From UPXZ01 sp018055865 (lineage in GTDB: Bacteria; Bacteroidota; Bacteroidia; Bacteroidales; Paludibacteraceae): a stretch of DNA of 64,000 nucleotides. Positions 35,253-43,633 of the stretch are shown in pieces. The DNA lies in assembly GCA_964292695.1 (NCBI GenBank), contig CAXYWB010000004.1, positions 1-64,000 of the forward strand, read 5' to 3'. The notes beneath the pieces were generated by a model that saw only the letters and a list, made by a program, of their open reading frames with translations, ran no database searches and had not been told where the DNA came from. The position numbers and the translations under genes were made by a program. Position 1 is the stretch's first letter; each line of letters starts with the position of its first letter.

Positions 35253-36158
35253 ATGAAACAAACGACGGGAAAACTGAAGATTTATTTCTATATCGTAATT
35301 GCCATGTTATGCTGGTCATTTTCATTTATATGGACCAAAATAGCACTCGAGTCATTTCTGCCGCTCTCACTTATCACTCTGCGTTTGATTTTAGCTTCCT
35401 TGCTGCTTTTTGTATTTCTGAAACTTACCGGAAAATTGCAACGGATTGAGAAAAAAGATCTGAAACTTTTTTTTGCACTTGCCTTTTTTGAGCCTTTTCT
35501 ATATTATGTGGGCGAAACCTACGGATTAACGCTGGTTAAGCCCACTCTGGCTTCGGTCATTGTAGCCACAATTCCGGTTTTTGCACCTATTTTTGCCTTC
35601 ATTTTCCTGAAAGAAAGGTTTACAACCATGAATATGCTCGGCATAGGAGTCTCCATTTTTGGCGTATATTTAATTGTAAATAAAGCGCATGGAAGTGAAG
35701 CCACTTCACCTGAGGGAGTGGCGCTGGTATTTCTGGCAGTTCTTTCGGCTATTGTTTACGGTCTGATTCTGAGAAAAATTCCACCAACGTACACGGCCAC
35801 CAACATTGTTTTCTCCCAATCCATGATTGGGTTGATTTACTTTATTCCTACTGCTTTATTTGTGGATTTGAAGAAGTTGCCCGAAATGACCATTCACCCA
35901 AAATCCGTTGAAGCACTTTTGATGCTCACCGTTTTTGCATCGGTTATTGCTTTTGTGCTCTTTGCCGGCGTAGTTCGTAAAATCGGAATTACCAAATCAC
36001 AGGTTTTTACCAATTTGATCCCGGTATTCACCGCCCTTTTCTCATGGATTCTGTTCGAAGAAATGATGAATAGGCTTCAATGGTTTGGAGTTTTTATAGT
36101 TATTCTGGGTGTATTTGTCAGTCAGAGCGGAATAAAATTCAGAAAAAAAGCTACTTAA
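35253..36158 (+). CDS. EamA/DMT-family transporter
   Basis: The 301-residue protein has about ten membrane helices arranged as two EamA repeats. The first contains YFYIVIAMLCWSFSFIWTKIAL, the second begins near residue 150 with ALVFLAVLSAIVYGLILRKI. Proteins of this kind export amino acids, other small metabolites or sugars. It is divergent from tnaA across only 99 bases, so shared control is possible; an indole or amino-acid substrate is speculation. The C-terminus ends in a short basic tail. Confidence 0.88.
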   Translation: MKQTTGKLKIYFYIVIAMLCWSFSFIWTKIALESFLPLSLITLRLILASLLLFVFLKLTGKLQRIEKKDLKLFFALAFFEPFLYYVGETYGLTLVKPTLASVIVATIPVFAPIFAFIFLKERFTTMNMLGIGVSIFGVYLIVNKAHGSEATSPEGVALVFLAVLSAIVYGLILRKIPPTYTATNIVFSQSMIGLIYFIPTALFVDLKKLPEMTIHPKSVEALLMLTVFASVIAFVLFAGVVRKIGITKSQVFTNLIPVFTALFSWILFEEMMNRLQWFGVFIVILGVFVSQSGIKFRKKAT

Positions 36159-36411
36159 GGAGATTTCAGCGTAAGACACAGCTATAGTTAATAATGAATA
36201 TCTTATACCTTTTTTTTTAGCTATCAGCAGCTCATTGCCATGTCATTGATGGCAATTTCAACAGTTATCATTTTCGGACTGAAATAAGATATTTTCAAAA
36301 ATATCTCCAACTTTGAAGTTAAATATTGTTAAAAGCAAATCCCAGCCCCTTTATCTAACCGTCTAATTTTCTGTAAGATACAAAATTGCATTACAAAGAA
36401 GTAATTATAAT

Positions 36412-36440
36412 TATAGTACTTGGTATTGCATAGTATTATA
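36412..36440. promoter_or_regulatory. Inverted repeat over the -33 box (possible operator)
   Basis: TATAGTACT (36412-36420) and AGTATTATA (36432-36440) form an inverted repeat with one mismatch around an 11-base spacer. The spacer contains the -33 TTG of the downstream promoter. Position and symmetry suit a repressor site; the PadR regulator encoded in the same cluster is a candidate. Confidence 0.4.
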
Positions 36441-36456
36441 AAGATATTTATATTTG
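36426..36456 (+). promoter_or_regulatory. Promoter of the DUF4870/exporter cluster
   Basis: TTG (36426-36428), about 20 bases, then TATATTTG (36449-36456) followed by C, 70 bases upstream of the ATG at 36527. Confidence 0.6.
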
Positions 36457-36526
36457 CAGCGTAAATAATCAGAAAATCAACAAGTAAAAAATCAAACAAC
36501 ATTATTAACCTTTAATATTCAAAAAC

Positions 36527-37129
36527 ATGTCAGGTAAATACGACGATTTAGAGAAATTAAGAGATCTCTACTCCAAAGGAATTATCAGCGAAGCCGAATT
36601 TAATGCTGAAAAGGCTAAAATTCTCAATGACAACCGGGAAGCCGGCTTGAATGCAACTACTGGAACGGCAGACAACAACAATGGTTACTGCTCGCTCATG
36701 CACTTGTCACAGTTTTCGAACTTCCTCTTTCCGGGATTGGGACTTATCATCCCTATCGTGATGTGGGCAACCCGCAAAGACGTAAGCAAAGCTGCGGACG
36801 TTAACGGGAAAATCATTTTCAACTGGAAAATCAGTTCAACTATCTACTCTTGCGTTCTGGTATTGTTATTAGTTATTGCAGCGTTGGTCTTTGGCACACA
36901 AATAGCATTTTCAGGAATTGGTAATTATGAAACTTTCGAGGGAATGATGAATGAAAATCCGATGAGAATTTTCAGTTTACTTGGAGCATTGGGCATCATC
37001 ATCATACCTGCCATTGCAATGGCTGTGTTCGATTTCATTTTTACAATCATTGGCGCTATCAAAGCCAACAAAGGTGAAGTGTGGAACTATCCGCTCAGCA
37101 TTCGGTTTTTCAGCACTACGCCTAAATAA
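36527..37129 (+). CDS. SHOCT-like and DUF4870 membrane protein
   Basis: The 200-residue protein starts with a short helical hairpin of SHOCT type (LEKLRDLYSKGIISEAEFNAEKAKIL, split at about residues 7-32). It continues with a DUF4870 membrane domain: CSLMHLSQFSNFLFPGLGLIIPIVMW (near 54), KAADVNGKIIFNWKISSTIYS (near 88) and two further helices ending in a final segment FDFIFTIIGAIKANKGE. DUF4870 proteins are small inner-membrane proteins of unknown role. It is the first gene after the promoter and 138 bases upstream of the exporter ATPase gene, so it may be cotranscribed with it. Confidence 0.85.
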   Translation: MSGKYDDLEKLRDLYSKGIISEAEFNAEKAKILNDNREAGLNATTGTADNNNGYCSLMHLSQFSNFLFPGLGLIIPIVMWATRKDVSKAADVNGKIIFNWKISSTIYSCVLVLLLVIAALVFGTQIAFSGIGNYETFEGMMNENPMRIFSLLGALGIIIIPAIAMAVFDFIFTIIGAIKANKGEVWNYPLSIRFFSTTPK

Positions 37130-37221
37130 TAAAAATAAAGCGATTCAAACAATCAGTTGCAAAAAAAAGCAACTTTACAAGCAATCCGGTTTTTATACAT
37201 ATTGCATAACGAAAAAAAAAT

Positions 37222-37251
37222 CTCCCCTGAGGCCGACAGGCATCGTGGGAG
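37222..37251 (+). repeat. CTCCC/GGGAG hairpin before the exporter ATPase gene
   Basis: A 5-bp stem (37222-37226 with 37247-37251) with a 20-base GC-rich loop, in otherwise AT-rich DNA 16 bases before the ATPase ATG. It may be a leftover of the G/C-rich palindromes seen further along this cluster, or may affect translation. Confidence 0.3.
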
Positions 37252-37267
37252 TAAAAAAAGGGCATAC

Positions 37268-37960
37268 ATGATAAAACTTACTAACATCAACAAAACTTAT
37301 TACACAGAAGCCACTTCGCTTCATGTGCTGAAAGGTATTGATTTAACCATCGGAAAAGGCGAATATGTTTCGGTGATGGGAGCATCAGGCTCCGGCAAAT
37401 CAACACTGCTGAATATTATCGGCATTCTGGACAATTATGATACCGGGACCTATTACCTCAACGATATTCTGATCCGGGATTTGTCGGAAAAAAAAGCGGC
37501 TTGGTTTCGCAACGAAATGATCGGGTTTGTATTTCAGTCGTTTAATCTGATTAATTTCAAAAACGCGCTGGAGAATGTAGCCCTTCCGCTTTATTATAAA
37601 AATATTGGCCGGAAAAAACGAAATATTATTGCCATGGAATACCTGGACATGATGGGGCTGAAAGACTGGGCTACTCACATGCCCTCTGAAATGTCGGGCG
37701 GGCAAAAACAGCGTGTAGCCATTGCACGTGCCATTATTTCCAAGCCCAAAGTGATTCTTGCCGACGAACCGACAGGTGCACTCGACAGCAAAACCTCTAT
37801 AGAAGTAATGGGAGTGCTGAAAGAACTGAATAAGACCGGCATAACGACTGTAATAGTAACGCACGAACAATCAGTAGCCGACACTACCGACCGCATTATT
37901 CATATTAAAGACGGCCTTATCGAAAATGAATACTACCCCGTGAAAAATTTAATTCGTTAA
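37268..37960 (+). CDS. MacB-type ABC exporter ATPase
   Basis: The 230-residue ATP-binding subunit (LolD/MacB group) has Walker A MGASGSGKSTLLN (near residue 37), signature MSGGQKQRVAIARAI (near residue 139) and Walker B VILADEPTGALDSKT. The start at ATG 37268 (MIKLTNINKTYY) is the family norm; the 37 upstream in-frame codons are low-complexity and include a hairpin. It should power the two FtsX-type permeases that follow. The gap to the first permease is 17 bases. Confidence 0.93.
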   Translation: MIKLTNINKTYYTEATSLHVLKGIDLTIGKGEYVSVMGASGSGKSTLLNIIGILDNYDTGTYYLNDILIRDLSEKKAAWFRNEMIGFVFQSFNLINFKNALENVALPLYYKNIGRKKRNIIAMEYLDMMGLKDWATHMPSEMSGGQKQRVAIARAIISKPKVILADEPTGALDSKTSIEVMGVLKELNKTGITTVIVTHEQSVADTTDRIIHIKDGLIENEYYPVKNLIR

Positions 37961-37977
37961 ATATCAAAAAGTTTGGC

Positions 37978-39237
37978 ATGAATACACTGGAAGAAATACT
38001 AGCTGCGCTGAAACACAACAAACTCCGCACTACCATGACCGGCTTATCGGTGTCGTGGGGAATTTTCATTCTTATTGTGCTGCTCGGAGCCGGCAACGGA
38101 CTGCAAAACGGAGTGACGAGCAACTTTGGAAACAGAGCAACCAATACAGTTCAAATGTGGCCGGGACAAACTTCACTGCCGTACAAAGGACTGAAATCGA
38201 GCCGCGACCTTGATTTTACAGAAAAAGAACTAAATACGGTAAATGACAACGTACCCGAAAGCGACGAAGAGACAGGAATCATCGACAAAAATTCCACCAT
38301 TACGGTAGGTTCGGAATATGGATCGTATCGCATAAAAGGGGTACATCCAAGCTATCAGAAAATCTACAACCTGGAGTTTGAACCCGGGAAAGGCCGTTTT
38401 ATCAACAACCTTGACATTGAAAAAAGCAACAAAATAATCGTTCTCGACAAAAAAATAGAAGAAACACTATTCAAAGGCAAATCAGCCCTGGGACAATACG
38501 TTCAGTTAGGACCCATTATGTTCAAAGTGGTGGGAATTAATTCCAAAAAAGAGAGTTGGGATGGCACACAGGCATACATTCCGTTCTCAACAGCCCAATC
38601 CATCTACAATCCGGATAAGAAATTTAATTCCATCGCCTTTACCACTCAGGGCCTTGAGAGCAAAGAAACAAATGAACGCTTCAATAAGCAACTGAAAACC
38701 AAGATGTCGCAAACCATGATGTTTGATCCTGAAGATGAAAAAGCACTTTGGATAAATAATTCGCAGGAAAACTACCTGCAAACCATGCGGATATTCAACG
38801 GGATTAATCTATTTGTCACCATAGTTGGCATCTTCACGCTGATAGCCGGAATTGTAGGTGTGAGCAACATCATGCTCGTTTCAGTAAAAGAACGTACACG
38901 CGAAATAGGCATCCGCAAAGCCATAGGAGCTCCTCCATCGTCCATTCTGATTTCCATTGTGATTGAAGCCATTCTTATTACCGCAGTATTTGGTTATATA
39001 GGTATGATGATGGGAATCGGCCTAACCGAACTGATAAACTATACAATGGAACAAAGCGCTGCCGGTCAAACCACAGCCGGCGGACAGGAAATGTCTGTTT
39101 TCAAAAATCCGACTGTTCAGTTGGGTTATGTAATATTTTCTACAATCGTACTTATTTTGGCCGGTGTTATAGCCGGATATATGCCTGCACGCCGGGCCAC
39201 CAGGATAAAACCAATAGAAGCCATGAGAGAAGAATAG
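37978..39237 (+). CDS. FtsX/MacB-type ABC permease (first)
   Basis: The 419-residue permease has an N-terminal membrane helix (about residues 21-41, SVSWGIFILIVLLGAGNG), a large periplasmic MacB-like domain (about 45-270), and three C-terminal helices with the FtsX core IAGIVGVSNIMLVSVKERTREIGIRKAIGA split near 290-320. It ends AGYMPARRATRIKPIEAMREE, the standard end of the family. Such mechanotransmission permeases do not form a pore; they drive a periplasmic adaptor and TolC. It follows the ATPase directly. Confidence 0.92.
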   Translation: MNTLEEILAALKHNKLRTTMTGLSVSWGIFILIVLLGAGNGLQNGVTSNFGNRATNTVQMWPGQTSLPYKGLKSSRDLDFTEKELNTVNDNVPESDEETGIIDKNSTITVGSEYGSYRIKGVHPSYQKIYNLEFEPGKGRFINNLDIEKSNKIIVLDKKIEETLFKGKSALGQYVQLGPIMFKVVGINSKKESWDGTQAYIPFSTAQSIYNPDKKFNSIAFTTQGLESKETNERFNKQLKTKMSQTMMFDPEDEKALWINNSQENYLQTMRIFNGINLFVTIVGIFTLIAGIVGVSNIMLVSVKERTREIGIRKAIGAPPSSILISIVIEAILITAVFGYIGMMMGIGLTELINYTMEQSAAGQTTAGGQEMSVFKNPTVQLGYVIFSTIVLILAGVIAGYMPARRATRIKPIEAMREE

Positions 39238-39240
39238 CTG

Positions 39241-39259
39241 CCCTAAGACCTTTATAGGG
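39241..39259 (+). repeat. Short GC palindrome between the two permease genes
   Basis: CCCTA (39241-39245) pairs with TAGGG (39255-39259) in the 85-base gap between permease genes. It is part of a set of small C/G-run palindromes in this cluster (see the sites at 39363 and 40655). Confidence 0.3.
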
Positions 39260-39322
39260 TAACAAATGACCATTAAACTTACTATTACAAATAAAGAAAT
39301 TACGATTAGAGAAATTCAAAAC

Positions 39323-40645
39323 ATGAATACAATAAATAATAAAGACCAACTATCAGAAACTCCCCCTTCAAGGGGCTGGGTGGCACGTATTGTCGATCTG
39401 GACCGCTGGTACGAAATATGGCAAGCCATTACACACAATAAATCAAGAAGTGTTCTTACAGCTTTTGGTATTTTTTGGGGAATGTTTATGCTTGTAGTCA
39501 TGGTAGGGGCAGCTAATGCGTTGAAAAAGAATATGATGAAGGAAATTGAAGGCTTTGCTACCAATTCCTGTTTCGTAAGCAACGGGGTTACCTCAGAACC
39601 ATATAAGGGTTTCAAAAAAGGACGTAACTGGAATATCGTCAATGCCGATCTTCCGGTTCTTGTCAATAAAATTCCGGATATGCAGTTTCTTTCGCCGGTG
39701 CTTTTCGGCGGCCGCTCTACCGACAAGAATGTAGTACGCGGCGAAAAATCAGGTTCGTTCAATTCAAAAGGAGTGTATGCCAACTACAACGAAATAGACC
39801 GGAGTAAAATGACGTATGGAAGATTTATCAACGAAATAGACGTGGCAGAACAGCGCAAAGTATGTGTAATAGGCAAAAGAGTGTATGAAGTCCTGTTCAA
39901 CAATGGTGAAAATCCGATTGGTAAAAACATTCAGCTCAACGGAATTTATTTTCAGGTAATCGGAGTATCCGGCAATTCGTCAGGCATTAACATTGGCGGA
40001 AACGCTGAAGAAACAGTCATTCTGCCATTCTCTACCATGCAACAAGCCTTCAACCAGGGAAACATTGTCCATTTTCTGGCCATCACGGCCGATCCGGGTG
40101 TAAAAGTAAGCGTGGTGGAAAATGCGGTAAAAGAGGAACTGAAACGAATTCACAACATTGCGCCAACGGATAAAACTGCTGTTTGGTCCATGAATCTGGA
40201 AGATATGTTTACCATGTTTTTCTATCTTCAAATAGGGATTGGAATCTTGGTTTGGATAGTGGGACTCGGAACGCTGGCAGCCGGAGGAATCGGTGTGAGT
40301 AACATCATGCTGGTTACCGTGCGCGAGCGAACGAAAGAAATCGGGATAAAAAGGGCGTTGGGAGCTACTCCGGCCAACATTATCTCGCAAATTATCATTG
40401 AAAGCATTATCCTTACACTCATAGCCGGAGTGGCCGGAATGATGTTCGGAGTGGGCATTCTGCAGGTAATTACCATTCTGTTCAGTCAAAGTGCCGAATC
40501 GATGCTGAAAGATCCTCAGATAAGTTTCTCTATAGCAATGGGATCGCTGTTTGTAATTCTGGTAATAGGCAGTCTGGCAGGTCTTATTCCGGCCCGAAGA
40601 GCTGTAAGCATCAAAGCCATCGAAGCGATCAGAGACGAAAATTAA
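39323..40645 (+). CDS. FtsX/MacB-type ABC permease (second)
   Basis: This second permease is 440 residues from ATG 39323. ATG 39266 and GTG 39380 are the alternatives; conserved homology begins only at IVDLDRWYEIWQAI, right after the GTG, so the real start may be shorter. The architecture matches the first permease: N-terminal helix, periplasmic domain, and three helices with GGIGVSNIMLVTVRERTKEIG and the end AGLIPARRAVSIKAIEAIRDEN. The two permeases are diverged, so a heterodimeric exporter is likely. The codons before the conserved part include a C/G palindrome, an odd N-terminal extension. Confidence 0.88.
   Translation: MNTINNKDQLSETPPSRGWVARIVDLDRWYEIWQAITHNKSRSVLTAFGIFWGMFMLVVMVGAANALKKNMMKEIEGFATNSCFVSNGVTSEPYKGFKKGRNWNIVNADLPVLVNKIPDMQFLSPVLFGGRSTDKNVVRGEKSGSFNSKGVYANYNEIDRSKMTYGRFINEIDVAEQRKVCVIGKRVYEVLFNNGENPIGKNIQLNGIYFQVIGVSGNSSGINIGGNAEETVILPFSTMQQAFNQGNIVHFLAITADPGVKVSVVENAVKEELKRIHNIAPTDKTAVWSMNLEDMFTMFFYLQIGIGILVWIVGLGTLAAGGIGVSNIMLVTVRERTKEIGIKRALGATPANIISQIIIESIILTLIAGVAGMMFGVGILQVITILFSQSAESMLKDPQISFSIAMGSLFVILVIGSLAGLIPARRAVSIKAIEAIRDEN
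39363..39375 (+). repeat. CCCCTT/AAGGGG palindrome in the N-terminal coding region
   Basis: A perfect 6-bp palindrome with one central base, followed by GGGCTGGGTGGC-like G-rich DNA, lies within the apparent first codons of the second permease and just before its conserved region. It resembles C/G-run palindromes that are scattered through many Bacteroidota intergenic regions. Confidence 0.4.
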
Positions 40646-40654
40646 AAAAAAATG

Positions 40655-40675
40655 CCCCTAAATCCCTCAAAAAGG
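40655..40675 (+). repeat. Degenerate CCCCTAAATCCCT palindrome remnant
   Basis: A C-run, TAAAT, C-run and A-rich AAGG end lie just after the second permease stop. It looks like a decayed copy of the same C/G palindrome type as at 39363. The rest of the 141-base gap before the adaptor gene is AT-rich with nothing else visible. Confidence 0.3.
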
Positions 40676-40786
40676 TACTATTAAAACAAAACAGACAAAT
40701 TTGAACGAAATAAAATATCTAATTATTAATCAATTAAAAAAAGCCTGAAAGACCTACGAATGGAATTTAGCAGGCTCCATACATGT

Positions 40787-41905
40787 ATGAAAAAGATTCT
40801 AAAAATCACGTTGTGGGTACTTCTAGGATTAGTAGTACTGGGTACATTTTACTTTTTGTATCAAAAATCCAAACCAAAAATCACCAGGTATGAAATCGAG
40901 ACAGTTACAAAAGGCTCTATCGAAAAAAGAACGGTGGCTACCGGCAAAGTGGAGCCCCGAAACGAAATTCTGATTAAGCCCCAGATGTCGGGTATTATTT
41001 CGGAAGTTTACAAGCAGGCAGGCGATGCTGTGAAAGCCGGAGACATTATAGCCAAAATCAAGGTTGTGCCGGATATGGTCAACCTTAATTCGGCCGAATC
41101 GCGCGTACAACTTGCCAAACTGGCTTACGAACAAGCACTTACAGTATTCAATCGCGACAAGGCGCTTTTTGAAAAACAGGTAATTTCAAAAGAAGAATTT
41201 GAAAAAACCACGTTGACATTGAATAATAATAAGGAAGAACTGAAAACCGCTCAGGACAATTTAAGTCTGGTACGTGAAGGTATTTCGAGCCGTACGGGTG
41301 CTTACAGCAACACACTGGTACGCTCAACCGTTACGGGCACCATACTCGATGTGCCCGTAAAAGTGGGAAATTCAGTGATTCAGTCCAACAACTTCAACGA
41401 TGGAACCACCATTGCTACCGTTGCCAATATGAACGACATGCTTTTTGTGGGAAAACTGGACGAAACCGAAGTGGGCAGAGTTCATACCGGAATGCCTATG
41501 ACCATTACCATCGGGGCACTACAGGACAATAAACTTGCGGCCAATCTGGAATACATAGCACCGAAAGGTACCGAAGAAAGCGGCGCCATCATGTTTCAGA
41601 TGAAAGCATCGGTCAGGGTTCCCTCAGACGTATTTGTACGGGCGGGCTACAGTGCCAATGCCGAGATTTTGCTCGAACAAGCCATTGATGTGCTTACCAT
41701 ACCCGAAAGCTGCCTGGAATTCAGTGGCGACAGTGCTTTTGTGTACGTGCTGACCAAAGAAGAACCGCAGGAATTTAAGAAAACACAGGTAAAAATCGGA
41801 CTTTCGGACGGTATAAACATCCAACTGAACGAAGGACTGAAACTGGATGAAAAAATCCGCGGAGCCGAAATAGTGGAAACCAAAAAGGAAAAACCGAACC
41901 AATAA
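40787..41905 (+). CDS. HlyD/MacA-type periplasmic adaptor
   Basis: The 372-residue membrane-fusion protein starts at ATG 40787 (MKKILKITLWVLLG), with an N-terminal membrane anchor at about residues 5-22. The biotinyl-lipoyl-like part begins VEPRNEILIKPQMSGIISEVYKQAGDAVKAGDIIAKI (about residues 53-90), followed by an alpha hairpin (about 95-165) and the beta-barrel domain. It should link the inner-membrane permeases to TolC. The gap to the TolC gene is only 10 bases. Confidence 0.92.
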   Translation: MKKILKITLWVLLGLVVLGTFYFLYQKSKPKITRYEIETVTKGSIEKRTVATGKVEPRNEILIKPQMSGIISEVYKQAGDAVKAGDIIAKIKVVPDMVNLNSAESRVQLAKLAYEQALTVFNRDKALFEKQVISKEEFEKTTLTLNNNKEELKTAQDNLSLVREGISSRTGAYSNTLVRSTVTGTILDVPVKVGNSVIQSNNFNDGTTIATVANMNDMLFVGKLDETEVGRVHTGMPMTITIGALQDNKLAANLEYIAPKGTEESGAIMFQMKASVRVPSDVFVRAGYSANAEILLEQAIDVLTIPESCLEFSGDSAFVYVLTKEEPQEFKKTQVKIGLSDGINIQLNEGLKLDEKIRGAEIVETKKEKPNQ

Positions 41906-41915
41906 GCCCTGAAAA

Positions 41916-43220
41916 ATGAAAACGAACTATTTTTTAACCATTATTCTGATTTTCTGCACGTTACAGATTTCGGCACAACGGGTGTGGACACTTCAGGAGT
42001 GCGTTGACACAGCGCTGATGAACAACCGCAACATCAAGCAGCAAAGGCTGAACTACAAATCGAAAGTAATAAGCTACAATCAGGCAAAATCCGACCGGTT
42101 GCCCAATCTGAATGCCTCCATAGGTCAGAATTTTAACTTTGGACGTTCGCTGAGTGTGGATAATACGTACCAGAATTCGAATTCGCAGAATACCTCTTTT
42201 TCGGTTTCATCGGGCGTGAATCTTTACAACGGATTCAGAATGAAAAATGCCATTGAAGCACGTCAGGCAGAGCTGATGGCCGCAGGAGCCGATGTGCAGA
42301 AAATTGAGAAAGACATAATATTAAATGTATCGGCCGCATTTCTGCAAGTACTGCAAAACAAGGAACTGCTCCGGAATGCCGATAACCAGCTGCAAATAAC
42401 CCGGGAGAACATGGCAAGAAGAAAAGAACTGATAGAAGCGGGCAAACTGGCTCAGGGCGAAATCTTCGAGATACAGGCGCAGGAAGCCAAAGAGGAATTA
42501 TCACGCGTGCAGGCCGAAAACCAACTGCAGCTATCGCTGCTCGACCTGGCACAGGTGCTCGAATTAGATCATTTTCAGGATATTGACGTGGCTGTGCCGG
42601 TTAATCTGCTCGAAAATGAACTGGCCCTGCTCTCGGCCGATGAGGTTTACATCAGCGCGTTGGCAAGCCGTCCGGAAATAAGATCGGCACAATACCGCCT
42701 GGAAAGCAGCCTGAAAAACATCGAAATAGCCCGGGCCGGCTACCTGCCTTCGCTTTCGCTGGGGGCACAGTGGGGCACAGGATATTACAACATGAGCAAT
42801 ATGCCGACAAATCCATCTTTTGGTACACAATTTTCAAATAACATAAGCACAGGGGTCGGATTAAGCCTTTCTATTCCCATTTTCAACCGCTACGAAGTGA
42901 AAAACCAGGTAGAAAATGCCAAACTCAACGTGGAAAGTTCGAAAATTGACATAGAAAACACTAAAATTGAACTGCGGAAAACCATACAACAGGCATATTA
43001 TAACGCAATAGCAGCTAAAAACCGGTGGGAATCGAGCCAGAAATCGGTCACAGCGAACGAAGAGTCGTACCGGTTTGCCAGTCAGAAATTTGAAGTGGGC
43101 AGAGCCAATCAGTACGAAGTCAATCTGGCAAAAACAAATCTCTCACAGTCCATTTCCGAACAGACACAAGCCAAGTATGAATATGTGTTCAGAATGAAAA
43201 TTCTTGAACTAATGAAGTAA
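41916..43220 (+). CDS. TolC-family outer-membrane channel
   Basis: The 434-residue outer-membrane efflux protein has a signal peptide (about residues 1-20, ending QISAQ), then WTLQECVDTALMNNRNIKQQRL, the standard start. It has two repeats of long helices (the second from ALASRPEIRSAQYRLESSL, near residue 250) with beta-strand parts between them (GQNFNFGRSL, GLSLSIPIFN). It completes a tripartite exporter with the upstream genes. What is exported is unknown; macrolide-type drugs, peptides or lipoproteins are all known substrates of the family. Confidence 0.93.
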   Translation: MKTNYFLTIILIFCTLQISAQRVWTLQECVDTALMNNRNIKQQRLNYKSKVISYNQAKSDRLPNLNASIGQNFNFGRSLSVDNTYQNSNSQNTSFSVSSGVNLYNGFRMKNAIEARQAELMAAGADVQKIEKDIILNVSAAFLQVLQNKELLRNADNQLQITRENMARRKELIEAGKLAQGEIFEIQAQEAKEELSRVQAENQLQLSLLDLAQVLELDHFQDIDVAVPVNLLENELALLSADEVYISALASRPEIRSAQYRLESSLKNIEIARAGYLPSLSLGAQWGTGYYNMSNMPTNPSFGTQFSNNISTGVGLSLSIPIFNRYEVKNQVENAKLNVESSKIDIENTKIELRKTIQQAYYNAIAAKNRWESSQKSVTANEESYRFASQKFEVGRANQYEVNLAKTNLSQSISEQTQAKYEYVFRMKILELMK

Positions 43221-43281
43221 AATGGCAGAATAACGAACCTGCCTGATAGTAACCGTTCCTTAAAAAAAATATTTTTACAAT

Positions 43282-43614
43282 ATGAATGCAGACAACATTA
43301 AATCTCAAATGCGGAAAGGATATCTGGAATATTGCATCCTGCTTATTCTGAAAAAGAAACCTGCGTACGCTTCGGACATCATAGCCGAACTGAAAGCAGT
43401 GAAGATGATAGTGGTGGAAGGCACCATGTATCCACTGCTTACCCGATTGAAAAACAGCGAATTGCTCGATTACCGCTGGGAAGAATCCACTCAGGGTCCT
43501 CCACGCAAATACTACGAAATGACTCCTAAAGGAGAAACTTTTCTGAACGATCTTGACGTAGCCTGGAAAGAAATCAACGAAGTTGTAGATAATTTAAAAC
43601 AAAATATTCAATAA
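43282..43614 (+). CDS. PadR-family transcriptional regulator
   Basis: The 110-residue protein is a PadR winged-helix regulator: MRKGYLEYCILLILKKKPAYASDIIAEL (about residues 10-37) covers the first helices, VVEGTMYPLLTRLKNSELLDYRW (near residue 49) the recognition helix and wing, and GPPRKYYEMTPKGE the strand pair. The C-terminal helix for dimer formation is short. It lies 61 bases after tolC and 19 bases before the PspC-type gene, so it is well placed to control the exporter or the PspC/DUF2807 pair. The inverted repeat at 36412-36440 is one candidate site. Confidence 0.93.
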   Translation: MNADNIKSQMRKGYLEYCILLILKKKPAYASDIIAELKAVKMIVVEGTMYPLLTRLKNSELLDYRWEESTQGPPRKYYEMTPKGETFLNDLDVAWKEINEVVDNLKQNIQ

Positions 43615-43633
43615 ATCCATCCAAAACAGCGAT

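Larger units (their letters stand above)
36159..36526. other. Intergenic region upstream of the DUF4870/exporter cluster
   Basis: This 368-base AT-rich stretch has no credible ORF. It holds a short hairpin (ATTGCCAT 36234-36241 with ATGGCAAT 36249-36256), which may end the DMT transporter transcript, then the promoter and inverted repeat at 36412-36456 described separately. The rest shows nothing recognisable. Confidence 0.6.
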
